In this document: positions 55,358 through 63,908 of the stretch, piece by piece | How the letters are laid out: every line of letters begins with the position of its first letter | Numbering within the stretch: position 1 is the first letter of the stretch | Assembly: GCA_034521465.1 (NCBI GenBank) | Contig: JAXHMN010000016.1 | Location: 744,001-808,000, forward strand | Length of the DNA stretch: 64,000 bases | Reading direction: 5' to 3' | Source: SURF-28 sp034521465 | GTDB lineage: Bacteria > Bacteroidota > Ignavibacteria > Ignavibacteriales > Melioribacteraceae | Translations under genes and position numbers: made by a program | The notes under the pieces: generated by a model | Told to the model about the DNA's origin: nothing | The model's input: the letters and a program-made list of their open reading frames with translations, nothing else | Databases searched by the model: none

Positions 55358-55996
55358 ATGGCTAAGCAAAAAACTAAAAAAGAAACTGAAGCAAAAGAGC
55401 AAAAAACTTCCTTAAAGGAAAAAGCCGATAGCTATATTAAAATCGATGCTCGTTTAGCTGATGTATATAAAGAACAAGTGATTCCAAAACTGAAAGAAAA
55501 ATTTCAGTATAAGAACATTATGGAAATACCGAAGATCGAAAAAATAGTAGTTAATATTGGTGTAGGTGAAGCGGTACAAGATCCAAAAGTTTTGGATGAA
55601 GCCGTAAAAGAACTAGAAACAATCACAGGTCAAAAAGCGAATGTACGTGCGGCTAAAAAATCAATATCTAACTTCAAACTTCGTGAAGGAATGAAAATTG
55701 GCGCTAAAGTAACGCTGCGAAGAGCAAGAATGTATGAATTTTTCGACCGTCTAATTTCGGTAGCTCTGCCTCGTGTACGTGACTTTAGAGGTATCTCCGA
55801 TAAATCATTTGACGGTAGAGGAAATTATACAATGGGAATTCAAGAGCAGATTATCTTCCCGGAAATAAACGTAGATAAAATTTCAAGAGTTCGGGGAATG
55901 GATATTACATTTGTAACATCTGCAAAAACTGATGCAGAAGCTTTTGAGTTATTATCATTATTCGGTGTACCATTCAGAAAAAAAGAAGATAACTAA
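55358..55996 (+). CDS. rplE: 50S ribosomal protein L5 with N-terminal extension
   Basis: 212 aa, about 30 residues longer than the usual L5. The extra N-terminus is Lys/Glu-rich (AKQKTKKETEAKEQKTSLKE). The core is normal: KLKEKFQYKNIMEIPKIEKI, GQKANVRAAKKSISNFKLRE, LPRVRDFRGISDKSFDGRGN, GIQEQIIFPEINVDKISRVR. The ATG is the only start with reasonable spacing from the AAAGGGG upstream. Confidence 0.96.
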   Translation: MAKQKTKKETEAKEQKTSLKEKADSYIKIDARLADVYKEQVIPKLKEKFQYKNIMEIPKIEKIVVNIGVGEAVQDPKVLDEAVKELETITGQKANVRAAKKSISNFKLREGMKIGAKVTLRRARMYEFFDRLISVALPRVRDFRGISDKSFDGRGNYTMGIQEQIIFPEINVDKISRVRGMDITFVTSAKTDAEAFELLSLFGVPFRKKEDN

Positions 55997-56012
55997 AATA
56001 ACCAGGTAAAAA

Positions 56013-56282
56013 ATGGCTAGAAAAAGTTTAATAGCAAGAGAAGAAAAAAGAAGAAAGTTAGTTGATAAGTATGCCAAATTACGCGCAGAATTGAAAGAAA
56101 AAGGTGATTATGATGAACTTCAAAAATTACCTAAAAATTCTTCTCCGGTAAGACTTAGAAACAGATGTCAATTAACCGGAAGACCTCGCGGTTATTACAG
56201 AAAGTTTGGTATTTCAAGATTAGTTCTCAGAGAAATGGCATTAAAAGGTGAAATCCCGGGCATAAAGAAATCAAGTTGGTAA
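56013..56282 (+). CDS. rpsN: 30S ribosomal protein S14 (zinc-free type)
   Basis: 89 aa. ARKSLIAREEKRRKLVDKYA and RNRCQLTGRPRGYYRKFGIS. The long form lacks the CxxC...CxxC zinc motif. Confidence 0.97.
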   Translation: MARKSLIAREEKRRKLVDKYAKLRAELKEKGDYDELQKLPKNSSPVRLRNRCQLTGRPRGYYRKFGISRLVLREMALKGEIPGIKKSSW

Positions 56283-56299
56283 TAGAAGGAGAATTGTAA

Positions 56300-56695
56300 A
56301 TGTCAATGACAGATCCTATAGCGGATTTTTTAACAAGAATTAGAAATGCGGTTGGAGCAAAAAAACGATTTGTAGATATACCTGCATCGAATACAAAGAT
56401 ACGTATTGCTGAACTGCTTAAAGAAAATAACTTTATCAGAGATTTTAATGTTCAAGAAGATAACAAGCAAAATATATTAAGAGTTCACTTAAAGTATATT
56501 AACGGCGTTCCTTCTTTAACCGGTTTAGAAAAAATTAGCAAGCCTGGCTTGAGAAGGTATTGTGGAAAAGATGATATACCCAGAGTACTAAATGGCCTTG
56601 GTATGGCGGTAATTTCAACTTCACAAGGAATTATTTCTGATAAACAAGCTCGTAATGAATCGGTAGGTGGCGAAGTTTTAGCTCACATTTGGTAA
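56300..56695 (+). CDS. rpsH: 30S ribosomal protein S8
   Basis: 131 aa. MTDPIADFLTRIRNAVGAKK, and GLGMAVISTSQGIISDKQAR. In other bacteria S8 represses the spc operon. Confidence 0.97.
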   Translation: MSMTDPIADFLTRIRNAVGAKKRFVDIPASNTKIRIAELLKENNFIRDFNVQEDNKQNILRVHLKYINGVPSLTGLEKISKPGLRRYCGKDDIPRVLNGLGMAVISTSQGIISDKQARNESVGGEVLAHIW

Positions 56696-56717
56696 AATTT
56701 TGTAAGAGGTAATTAAA

Positions 56718-57251
56718 GTGTCTAGAGTAGGTAAACAACCAATAAATATTAAAGACGTTCAAGTAGATCAAAAGAACGGTACAGTAAAAATTAAAGGCAA
56801 ACTAGGTGAACTTGAACTTGAAGTTAATCCGAATATGAAAGTTGAAGTTGACGGCGAAGAATTAAAAGTAACTCGACCGGATGATACTAAGCAGAGTAGA
56901 GCTATTCATGGATTAACACGTGCCCTAATTCAAAACATGGTTACCGGTGTAACGGAAGGTTATGCAAAAACACTGGATATAATTGGGGTTGGTTACAGAG
57001 CCGAAATGAAGGGGAAAAACTTGTTGCTTAACATTGGCTATTCCCACCCAATTTATTTTGAACCTCCGGATGGTATAAGTGTTGAAACTCCGGCTCAAAA
57101 CCAAATTAAAATTAGCGGTGTAAATAAAGAATTAGTTGGGCTTGTTGCCGCAAAGTTAAGATCATTTAGAGAGCCCGAACCGTACAAAGGAAAAGGTATT
57201 AAATACTCTGATGAAACCATAGTTAGAAAAGCCGGTAAAACTGCTGGTTAA
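56718..57251 (+). CDS. rplF: 50S ribosomal protein L6
   Basis: 177 aa, two-domain protein: SRVGKQPINIKDVQVDQKNG, LDIIGVGYRAEMKGKNLLLN, EPEPYKGKGIKYSDETIVRK. Confidence 0.97.
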   Translation: MSRVGKQPINIKDVQVDQKNGTVKIKGKLGELELEVNPNMKVEVDGEELKVTRPDDTKQSRAIHGLTRALIQNMVTGVTEGYAKTLDIIGVGYRAEMKGKNLLLNIGYSHPIYFEPPDGISVETPAQNQIKISGVNKELVGLVAAKLRSFREPEPYKGKGIKYSDETIVRKAGKTAG

Positions 57252-57269
57252 TGGGAGATTATAGAAATT

Positions 57270-57635
57270 ATGCTAAGAAAAAATCAACTCAAAAGAGCTA
57301 AAAAGAAAATTAGAGTTCGCAAAAAAATCTGGGGAACATCCGAAAGACCTCGGATGAGTATCTATAGAAGTTTGAACCAGATTTACGTGCAATTTATTGA
57401 TGATAACGCCAGCAAAACTATTTTTTCTGTTTCATCGCTTTCCAAAGAAATTGCCGATGAAATAAAGAACGCTAAATCGAAAACTGAAAAAAGTAAAGTT
57501 GTCGGTGAATTAGCAGCAAAAAAAGCAAAAGAAGCAGGAATTAAAACTGCATTATTCGATAGAAATGTTTATAGATTTCACGGCAGAGTAAAAGCCGTAG
57601 CAGAAGGTGCCCGAGAGGGCGGTCTCAAAATCTAA
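57270..57635 (+). CDS. rplR: 50S ribosomal protein L18
   Basis: 121 aa, binds 5S rRNA. RKKIWGTSERPRMSIYRSLN, and FDRNVYRFHGRVKAVAEGAR. Ends six bases before an embedded tRNA. Confidence 0.97.
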   Translation: MLRKNQLKRAKKKIRVRKKIWGTSERPRMSIYRSLNQIYVQFIDDNASKTIFSVSSLSKEIADEIKNAKSKTEKSKVVGELAAKKAKEAGIKTALFDRNVYRFHGRVKAVAEGAREGGLKI

Positions 57636-57641
57636 CTAAAC

Positions 57642-57712
57642 TGCCGGGTCGTCTAATGGTAGGACTACGCCCTTTGGAGGCGTCTGTAGAGGTTCGAATC
57701 CTCTCCCGGCAG
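57642..57712 (+). tRNA. tRNA-Gln (TTG) embedded in the spc operon
   Basis: Acceptor TGCCGGG with CCCGGCA, D loop AATGGTAGG, anticodon arm ACGCCCTTTGGAGGCGT with anticodon TTG, T arm AGAGGTTCGAATCCTCT. 71 bases, same strand as the operon, six bases after rplR and 41 before rpsE. CCA not encoded. There is no promoter or terminator in the gap, so it must be cut from the ribosomal-protein mRNA. Confidence 0.95.
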
Positions 57713-57753
57713 CTAATTATTAAGATTAAACGTGTAAGTATAGGAGTCAGAAA

Positions 57754-58260
57754 TTGAAGCATAAGAAAGTTTCGGGAATTGAAAATCTTAAAGAAAAAGT
57801 TGTTCACATCAATCGTGTAGCAAAGGTTGTTAAAGGTGGTAGAAGATTCAGCTTTAATGCTATTGTTGTAGTTGGTGATGGCAACGGGCACGTTGGTGTT
57901 GGTTTAGGTAAAGCCAATGAAGTAACCGATGCCATTTCTAAAGGTATTGATGATGCTAAAAAGAATGTTTACAGAGTACCTAGAGTAAAAGGCACAATAC
58001 CTCACGAAATCATCGGAAAATTTGGCGCCGGTAAAGTTTTATTGAAACCTGCTTCTCCTGGTACCGGGCTTATTGCCGGCGGTGGAGTTAGAGCCGTATT
58101 AGAATCTGCGGGAATTCAAGATATTCTCACAAAATCACTTGGCTCATCAAATCCGCATAACCAAGTAAAAGCTACACTAAACGGTTTACTTAATCTCCTT
58201 GATGCATATAGTGTAGCGCGTAAACGCGGAATTGAAGTACATGATCTGTTCAAAGCTTAA
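57754..58260 (+). CDS. rpsE: 30S ribosomal protein S5
   Basis: 168 aa. HINRVAKVVKGGRRFSFNAI, VVGDGNGHVGVGLGKANEV (the S5 signature), KPASPGTGLIAGGGVRAVLE. TTG start after AGGAG. Lies downstream of the tRNA. Confidence 0.97.
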   Translation: MKHKKVSGIENLKEKVVHINRVAKVVKGGRRFSFNAIVVVGDGNGHVGVGLGKANEVTDAISKGIDDAKKNVYRVPRVKGTIPHEIIGKFGAGKVLLKPASPGTGLIAGGGVRAVLESAGIQDILTKSLGSSNPHNQVKATLNGLLNLLDAYSVARKRGIEVHDLFKA

Positions 58261-58275
58261 TTCTGAGGCGAAGTA

Positions 58276-58464
58276 ATGACAAAAAAATTAAAAGTAGTTC
58301 AAAAAAGAAGTGTGATTGATAGACCGAAAGGTCAGAAGCTAACTATAGAAGCTTTGGGTCTCGGAAGACCATCATATTATAAGATTCATAACGATACTCC
58401 TCAAATAAGAGGGATGATAAAAAAAGTTGCTCATTTAGTAGAAGTCGAAGAAATTGAAGAATAG
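58276..58464 (+). CDS. rpmD: 50S ribosomal protein L30
   Basis: 62 aa. LKVVQKRSVIDRPKGQKLTI, LGLGRPSYYKIHNDTPQIRG. Usual place between rpsE and rplO. Confidence 0.95.
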   Translation: MTKKLKVVQKRSVIDRPKGQKLTIEALGLGRPSYYKIHNDTPQIRGMIKKVAHLVEVEEIEE

Positions 58465-58472
58465 AGGAATAA

Positions 58473-58934
58473 ATGGATATTCTAAGTAATCTTAAATACG
58501 CTGAAGGATCTAGAAAGAAAAGAAAGAGAATTGGTCGTGGTGAAGGATCAGGTCATGGCGGTCAAGCTACAAAAGGTATGAACGGACAGCGTTCACGTTC
58601 CGGTGCTAAATTTAGAGCTTGGTTTGAGGGTGGTCAAATGCCCCTTCAAAGAAGAGTTCCTAAGCGCGGCTTTTTTAATCCTTTCCGGGTTCGTTACCAA
58701 GCGGTCAATTTAAGCACATTACAGCGTTTAGTTGACGAAAAGAAAATTGAAGAAAATAAAATTGATGCGGTTGCTTTATATAAAGCAGGTGTCATTAAAA
58801 AAGTTGGGCCTTACAAGATTTTAGGTAAAGGTGAATTAAGCACTAAATTAGAAGTTGAAGCAAATGCTTTCAGCGCATCTGCTAAAGAAAAAATTGAATC
58901 TGCTGGTGGAACTATAAAAGAGATAAAAGTTTAA
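58473..58934 (+). CDS. rplO: 50S ribosomal protein L15
   Basis: 153 aa. RKKRKRIGRGEGSGHGGQAT, KGMNGQRSRSGAKFRAWFEG, GGQMPLQRRVPKRGFFNPF. Its stop overlaps the secY ATG (TAATG). Confidence 0.97.
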   Translation: MDILSNLKYAEGSRKKRKRIGRGEGSGHGGQATKGMNGQRSRSGAKFRAWFEGGQMPLQRRVPKRGFFNPFRVRYQAVNLSTLQRLVDEKKIEENKIDAVALYKAGVIKKVGPYKILGKGELSTKLEVEANAFSASAKEKIESAGGTIKEIKV

Positions 58935-60271
58935 TGGGAAAATTACAAGATACTTTCCGAAATATTTTCAAAATTCATGAATTAAGGCAGAGAATCCTTT
59001 ACACACTAGGTCTCTTGGTAATTGTGAGAATCGGTGCACATATTACTCTGCCGGGTGTTGATGCCGCAGTTTTATCAGAGGCAACGGCAAATCAAACCTC
59101 GGATAATTTATTCGGGCTTTATGATTTATTTGTAGGCGGTGCATTTTCGAATGCTGCCGTTTTTGCCCTTGGCATTATGCCTTATATCAGTGCATCCATT
59201 ATTATTCAGTTGATGGGCGCTGTCGTTCCTTACTTCCAAAAACTTCAAAGAGAAGGTGAAGAAGGAAGAAAGAAGATAACCCAGTTAACCCGTTACGGAA
59301 CTGTTTTGATTTCAACGCTGCAAGCATGGAGTGTTACAATTTATCTTGGTAGTATGACTGCAAACGGTACTCCTATTGTTTCACCGGATGTATCCGGTTT
59401 CGGGTTTACCTTTACGGCGGTTGTCTTTCTTGTAGCCGGAACAACTTTTATGATGTGGATGGGCGAACAAATTACCGAAAAAGGAATCGGAAACGGTATC
59501 TCACTGATCATTTTTATCGGTATCATTAATCAATTGCCGTTTGCAATGCTTGATGAATACAGGTTGTTAGCAGCCGGTACAAGAAACTTAGTTATTGAAA
59601 TTGTGATCTTATTCTTCATGGTAATGGTAATTGCCGGTATCGTTTTAGTTACGCAAGGTACTCGAAGAATTCCGGTTCAATATGCTAAGCGTGTTGTCGG
59701 TAGAAAAGTTTACGGTGGTGTAACTCAATACATTCCATTGCGTGTAAATACCGCTGGTGTTATGCCGATTATTTTTGCGCAGTCAATCATGTTTATTCCG
59801 AATACTGTTCTTTCGTTTTTCCCGGATAGTGAATTTATGCAATCGTTGGCCGGATATTTTGTTTATACATCATTTACATACTCGGCAATATACGCATTGA
59901 TGATTGTGTTCTTTACTTATTTTTATACAGCAATCGCATTTAATCCGCAAGACGTAGCAGAAAATATGAAGAAACAAGGTGGGTTTGTTCCGGGAATTCG
60001 TCCGGGTAAACAAACTGCTGAATTTATAGATAATATTTTGACAAAAATTACATTACCGGGATCAATATTCCTGGCAATCGTGGCAATATTACCAGCATTT
60101 GTGAATAGATTTGGTGTATCAGGAAGTTTCGCACAATTTTTTGGCGGAACAAGTTTATTGATTATGGTAGGTGTTGCTCTCGATACACTCAACCAAATTG
60201 AGTCTCATTTATTGATGAGACATTACGATGGATTTATGAAGTCCGGTAAGTTGCGGGGACGTAGAGCTTAG
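58934..60271 (+). CDS. secY: protein translocase subunit SecY
   Basis: 445 aa, ten membrane helices. Plug/N-terminal GAHITLPGVDAAVLSEAT, YISASIIIQLMGAVVPYFQK, GEQITEKGIGNGISLIIFIG, RRIPVQYAKRVVGRKVYGG, FNPQDVAENMKKQGGFVPGI, RPGKQTAEFIDNILTKITLP. Intact. Followed nine bases later by map. Confidence 0.98.
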   Translation: MGKLQDTFRNIFKIHELRQRILYTLGLLVIVRIGAHITLPGVDAAVLSEATANQTSDNLFGLYDLFVGGAFSNAAVFALGIMPYISASIIIQLMGAVVPYFQKLQREGEEGRKKITQLTRYGTVLISTLQAWSVTIYLGSMTANGTPIVSPDVSGFGFTFTAVVFLVAGTTFMMWMGEQITEKGIGNGISLIIFIGIINQLPFAMLDEYRLLAAGTRNLVIEIVILFFMVMVIAGIVLVTQGTRRIPVQYAKRVVGRKVYGGVTQYIPLRVNTAGVMPIIFAQSIMFIPNTVLSFFPDSEFMQSLAGYFVYTSFTYSAIYALMIVFFTYFYTAIAFNPQDVAENMKKQGGFVPGIRPGKQTAEFIDNILTKITLPGSIFLAIVAILPAFVNRFGVSGSFAQFFGGTSLLIMVGVALDTLNQIESHLLMRHYDGFMKSGKLRGRRA

Positions 60272-60279
60272 GCGAAGTT

Positions 60280-61041
60280 GTGATATTAATTAAGACTAAG
60301 AAAGAAATTGATTACATACGTGAAAGTTGTCAAATAGTTGCCGAAACGCTGCAATTAGTAAAGAGTAATGTTGAAATAGGAAAAGCAACTATTGAATTAG
60401 ATAAAATTGCTGAAGATTATATCCGAAGCAATAATGCAATACCGGCTTTCAAAGGATATTCGCAATCAGGTTCTTTTGATTTTCCCGGCTCAATTTGTTC
60501 TTCAATTGATGATGAAGTTGTTCACGGAATTCCGAGTGACAGAGTTTTGAACAACGGCGAAATTCTGACTGTCGATGTCGGCGTTGAAAAGAACGGTTAT
60601 TTTGGAGATGCTGCAATTTCAATTGCTGTCGGTGACCTAAATGATGAGAAGAAAAAACTGATGGATGTTACCGAAAAGTCTCTTTATCTCGGAATAGATG
60701 AAGCAAAAGTAGGAAACAGAACCGGTGATATTGGTTACGTTATTCAAAACTTTGTTGAGAAAGAAGGATTTTCTGTTGTAAGAGATCTTTGTGGTCATGG
60801 TGTTGGCAAGTATTTGCATGAAGAGCCGCAGGTACCCAATTACGGAAAACGAGGAACGGGCTCTCTCATTAAGGATGGAATGACAATCGCAATTGAACCG
60901 ATGATAAGTCTTGGTCATTTTAGCGTAAAAGTTGCAAAAGACGGTTGGACAGTATTGACGAGTGATGGAAAAGCTTCTGCTCATTTTGAACATACATTAG
61001 CAATAATTGACGGCAAAGCTGAAATTTTAACAAGAGTATAG
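60280..61041 (+). CDS. map: type I methionine aminopeptidase
   Basis: 253 aa. Metal ligands seen: the two Asp in LTVDVGVEKNGYFGDAAIS, His in RDLCGHGVGKYLHEEPQVPN, Glu in IAIEPMISLG and the last Glu in SAHFEHTLAI. GTG start. In most bacteria adk lies between secY and map; here it is absent. Confidence 0.97.
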   Translation: MILIKTKKEIDYIRESCQIVAETLQLVKSNVEIGKATIELDKIAEDYIRSNNAIPAFKGYSQSGSFDFPGSICSSIDDEVVHGIPSDRVLNNGEILTVDVGVEKNGYFGDAAISIAVGDLNDEKKKLMDVTEKSLYLGIDEAKVGNRTGDIGYVIQNFVEKEGFSVVRDLCGHGVGKYLHEEPQVPNYGKRGTGSLIKDGMTIAIEPMISLGHFSVKVAKDGWTVLTSDGKASAHFEHTLAIIDGKAEILTRV

Positions 61042-61050
61042 ATAGAGGAT

Positions 61051-61269
61051 ATGGCTAAACAAGGACCAATAAAGATTGATGGAGTTGTGACCGAAACACT
61101 ACCGAATGCAAATTTTAAAGTAAAGTTGGATAACGGGCATGAAATTTTAGCTCATATTTCCGGAAAAATGAGAATGCACTTTATTAAAATTTTAGTAGGT
61201 GATAAAGTTGCTGTTGAATTATCACCGTATGATCTAAATAAAGGCAGAATTACTTACAGATATAAATAG
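61051..61269 (+). CDS. infA: translation initiation factor IF-1
   Basis: 72-aa S1-fold protein: IKIDGVVTETLPNANFKVKL, DNGHEILAHISGKMRMHFIK, GDKVAVELSPYDLNKGRITY. Confidence 0.98.
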   Translation: MAKQGPIKIDGVVTETLPNANFKVKLDNGHEILAHISGKMRMHFIKILVGDKVAVELSPYDLNKGRITYRYK

Positions 61270-61284
61270 TTTGTCGGAGAAAAA

Positions 61285-61398
61285 ATGAAAGTTCGAGCAT
61301 CAGTTAGAAAAATTTGCGAACACTGCAAAGTAATCAAAAGAAAAGGCGTTGTTAGAGTAATTTGTAAGAATCCAAAACATAAACAGCGTCAAGGATAA
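61285..61398 (+). CDS. rpmJ: 50S ribosomal protein L36
   Basis: 37 aa: MKVRASVRKICEHCKVIKRK, GVVRVICKNPKHKQRQG. The CxxC, later C and H make the zinc site of the C+ form. Usual place between infA and rpsM. Confidence 0.97.
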   Translation: MKVRASVRKICEHCKVIKRKGVVRVICKNPKHKQRQG

Positions 61399-61418
61399 TA
61401 AATTAAGGAGGTTTAGGT

Positions 61419-61799
61419 TTGGCTCGTATTGCAGGTGTTGACTTACCAAAAAACAAAAAAGCATATGTCGGATTGACGTATATCTACGGAATCGGTCAAT
61501 CTACCGCTTATGAAATTTTGGAAAAAGCTCAAGTTGATCCTAATAAGAAAGTTGTAGACTTGAATGAAAATGATGTCGCAAAAATTCGTTCCATAATGAC
61601 ATCAGATTACAAAGTTGAAGGCGCCTTAAGAAGCGAAGTTCAGCAAAATATTAAACGATTAATGGATATTGGTACTTATCGCGGCTTACGACATAGAAGG
61701 GGCTTGCCGGTTCGTGGTCAAAGAACACGAACAAACGCGAGAACCAGAAAAGGTAAGAGAAAGACAGTTGCCGGTAAGAAAAAGACACCTACTAAGTAG
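61419..61799 (+). CDS. rpsM: 30S ribosomal protein S13
   Basis: 126 aa. ARIAGVDLPKNKKAYVGLTY, GLRHRRGLPVRGQRTRTNAR, TRKGKRKTVAGKKK. TTG start after AAGGAGG. Confidence 0.97.
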   Translation: MARIAGVDLPKNKKAYVGLTYIYGIGQSTAYEILEKAQVDPNKKVVDLNENDVAKIRSIMTSDYKVEGALRSEVQQNIKRLMDIGTYRGLRHRRGLPVRGQRTRTNARTRKGKRKTVAGKKKTPTK

Positions 61800-61827
61800 T
61801 AGTATATAATAACGGAGGAATTTAATT

Positions 61828-62214
61828 TTGGCTAAAGTTCAAAGAAAAACGAAAAAGAAAGTTCACGTTGATGCAGTTGGTGTTGCTCACGTAAAAGCTT
61901 CTTTTAATAACGTTCTCGTTACACTAACGGATATTTATGGTAATACGATTTCGTGGTCGTCGGCAGGTAAAAACGGATTTAAAGGTTCGCGCAAAAATAC
62001 TCCGTTTGCTGCACAAGTGACGGCTGAAGCGGCTGCAAAAGAAGCTTATGATCTTGGGCTGAGACGAATAGATGTATTTGTAAAAGGACCTGGCGCTGGT
62101 AGAGAAGCTGCTATTAGAGCTCTCAGTAGTGCAGGGTTACAAATTCTCTCAATTAAAGATATTACACCAATTCCGCATAACGGATGTAGACCACCTAAAC
62201 GTAGAAGAGTATAA
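61828..62214 (+). CDS. rpsK: 30S ribosomal protein S11
   Basis: 128 aa. AHVKASFNNVLVTLTDIYGN, WSSAGKNGFKGSRKNTPFAA, DITPIPHNGCRPPKRRRV. TTG start after GGAGG. Confidence 0.97.
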   Translation: MAKVQRKTKKKVHVDAVGVAHVKASFNNVLVTLTDIYGNTISWSSAGKNGFKGSRKNTPFAAQVTAEAAAKEAYDLGLRRIDVFVKGPGAGREAAIRALSSAGLQILSIKDITPIPHNGCRPPKRRRV

Positions 62215-62228
62215 CGAGGAGAAAGTTA

Positions 62229-62855
62229 ATGGCTAGATATACAGGACCAAGCTGCAAATTATGCAGAAGAGAACGTCAAAAATTGTTTCTCAAAGGATCC
62301 AAATGTCATTCTGAAAAGTGTGAAATAGAAAAGAAAAATTACGCTCCGGGAGAACACGGTCTTGGCAGACGCGGTAAATTCTCGGAATACGGAATACAGT
62401 TAAGAGAAAAACAAAAAGTAAAAAGAATTTACGGTTTACTTGAAACACAATTTAGAAATTATTACGAAAAAGCAAATCGTGCAAAAGGCATTACCGGTGC
62501 AAACTTGATACAGCTTTTAGAAAGAAGGTTAGATAATATCGTATTTAGATTAGGATTTGCCCCTTCGCGTAAAGCAGCTAGACAATTAGTAAAGCATAGA
62601 CACGTGAACGTAAACGGGCAAATTGTTGATATTCCTTCATATGCTCTTTCACCGGGCGATGTTATTTCTGTTCGGGATAAAAGTAAAAAGTTGGATGTTG
62701 TTCACGATTCACTAAGAAGAACAAAAGATAATCTTTATAATTGGTTAACTGTGGATAAAGCAGCATTATCAGGCACTTTTGTTCAGATGCCAACACGCGA
62801 AGAAATACCTCTCAATGCTAATGAACAATTAATCGTTGAGTTGTATTCTAAGTAA
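62229..62855 (+). CDS. rpsD: 30S ribosomal protein S4
   Basis: 208 aa with an N-terminal Cys cluster (GPSCKLCRRERQKLFLKGSK, then CHSEKCEIEKKNYAPGEHG), a possible zinc site, and an S4 RNA-binding domain (LERRLDNIVFRLGFAPSRKA, ARQLVKHRHVNVNGQIVDIP). In other bacteria S4 represses the alpha operon. Confidence 0.97.
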   Translation: MARYTGPSCKLCRRERQKLFLKGSKCHSEKCEIEKKNYAPGEHGLGRRGKFSEYGIQLREKQKVKRIYGLLETQFRNYYEKANRAKGITGANLIQLLERRLDNIVFRLGFAPSRKAARQLVKHRHVNVNGQIVDIPSYALSPGDVISVRDKSKKLDVVHDSLRRTKDNLYNWLTVDKAALSGTFVQMPTREEIPLNANEQLIVELYSK

Positions 62856-62891
62856 TTCACGAATTTAGAATTAAATCAGAAGAGGAGCTAA

Positions 62892-63887
62892 ATGAGCTAT
62901 CCTTTTATAAAGATTCCAGACGGATTAGTACTAGACGAAAAGACTGCGAAAGAGAACTATGGCAAGTTTGTTATTCAACCATTGGAAAGAGGTTTTGGTG
63001 TTACTTTAGGTAATTCTCTCAGGAGAGTTCTCTTATCTTCATTAACAGGAACTGCAATTAACGCAGTGAAAATTGAAGGTGTATTGCATGAATTTACCTC
63101 AATTCCGGGAATAGTCGAAGACGTTACAGAAATGATTCTTAACCTAAAACAGGTAAGAATGAAACTAGTCAACAAGAAAGCTAATAAACTTGAACTTACA
63201 CTTAAAGGTCCCGGCGAATTAACTGCAAAAGACCTTCAAGATGTATCAGCAGATATCGAAATATTAAACCCGGATCTTCATATAGCAACGCTGAATAAAG
63301 ATGCAAATTTAGCTATGGAAATCAGATTCGGATTAGGCAAAGGTTACGTCCCGGGCAACGAACAGAACATTGCGGATCAAACAATCGGTTTAATTCCCAT
63401 TGATTCAATTTATACGCCTATCAAAAATGTTCGTTATGATGTTGAAAACGTTCGTATCGGAGAACGTAATGATTTCGAAAGGTTATCACTTGAAGTAACA
63501 ACAGACGGATCGATAACACCGGATGATGCATTATCAAGTGCTGCTAGTATTTTACGAGATCATATTAATCTTTTCATCAACTTTGATGTTGAACAAGAAG
63601 AAGATAAAGTTGAAAGTGAAAAGGATGCAGAAACTGAAAGAATAAGAAAAATACTTACAACAAGTGTTGATGACCTCGAATTAAGCGTTCGTTCACATAA
63701 CTGTTTGAAAGCTGCTGATATTAAAACTCTCGGCGATTTAGTTAAAAAAGATGAAAGCGAAATGCTGAAGTTTAGAAATTTTGGTAGAAAATCACTTGCT
63801 GAACTTCAAGACATAGTTGATAATTACGGTTTGGATTTTGGTATGGATGTGGACAAATACCTTAACGAAAAAATTGATCAAAACTAA
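62892..63887 (+). CDS. rpoA: DNA-directed RNA polymerase subunit alpha
   Basis: 331 aa. N-terminal dimer domain FVIQPLERGFGVTLGNSLRR, VLLSSLTGTAINAVKIEGVL, HEFTSIPGIVEDVTEMILNL. C-terminal domain LELSVRSHNCLKAADIKTLG, FRNFGRKSLAELQDIVDNYG, which binds UP elements and activators. Confidence 0.98.
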   Translation: MSYPFIKIPDGLVLDEKTAKENYGKFVIQPLERGFGVTLGNSLRRVLLSSLTGTAINAVKIEGVLHEFTSIPGIVEDVTEMILNLKQVRMKLVNKKANKLELTLKGPGELTAKDLQDVSADIEILNPDLHIATLNKDANLAMEIRFGLGKGYVPGNEQNIADQTIGLIPIDSIYTPIKNVRYDVENVRIGERNDFERLSLEVTTDGSITPDDALSSAASILRDHINLFINFDVEQEEDKVESEKDAETERIRKILTTSVDDLELSVRSHNCLKAADIKTLGDLVKKDESEMLKFRNFGRKSLAELQDIVDNYGLDFGMDVDKYLNEKIDQN

Positions 63888-63908
63888 TTAATCCAGTAAG
63901 GTTTAAGA

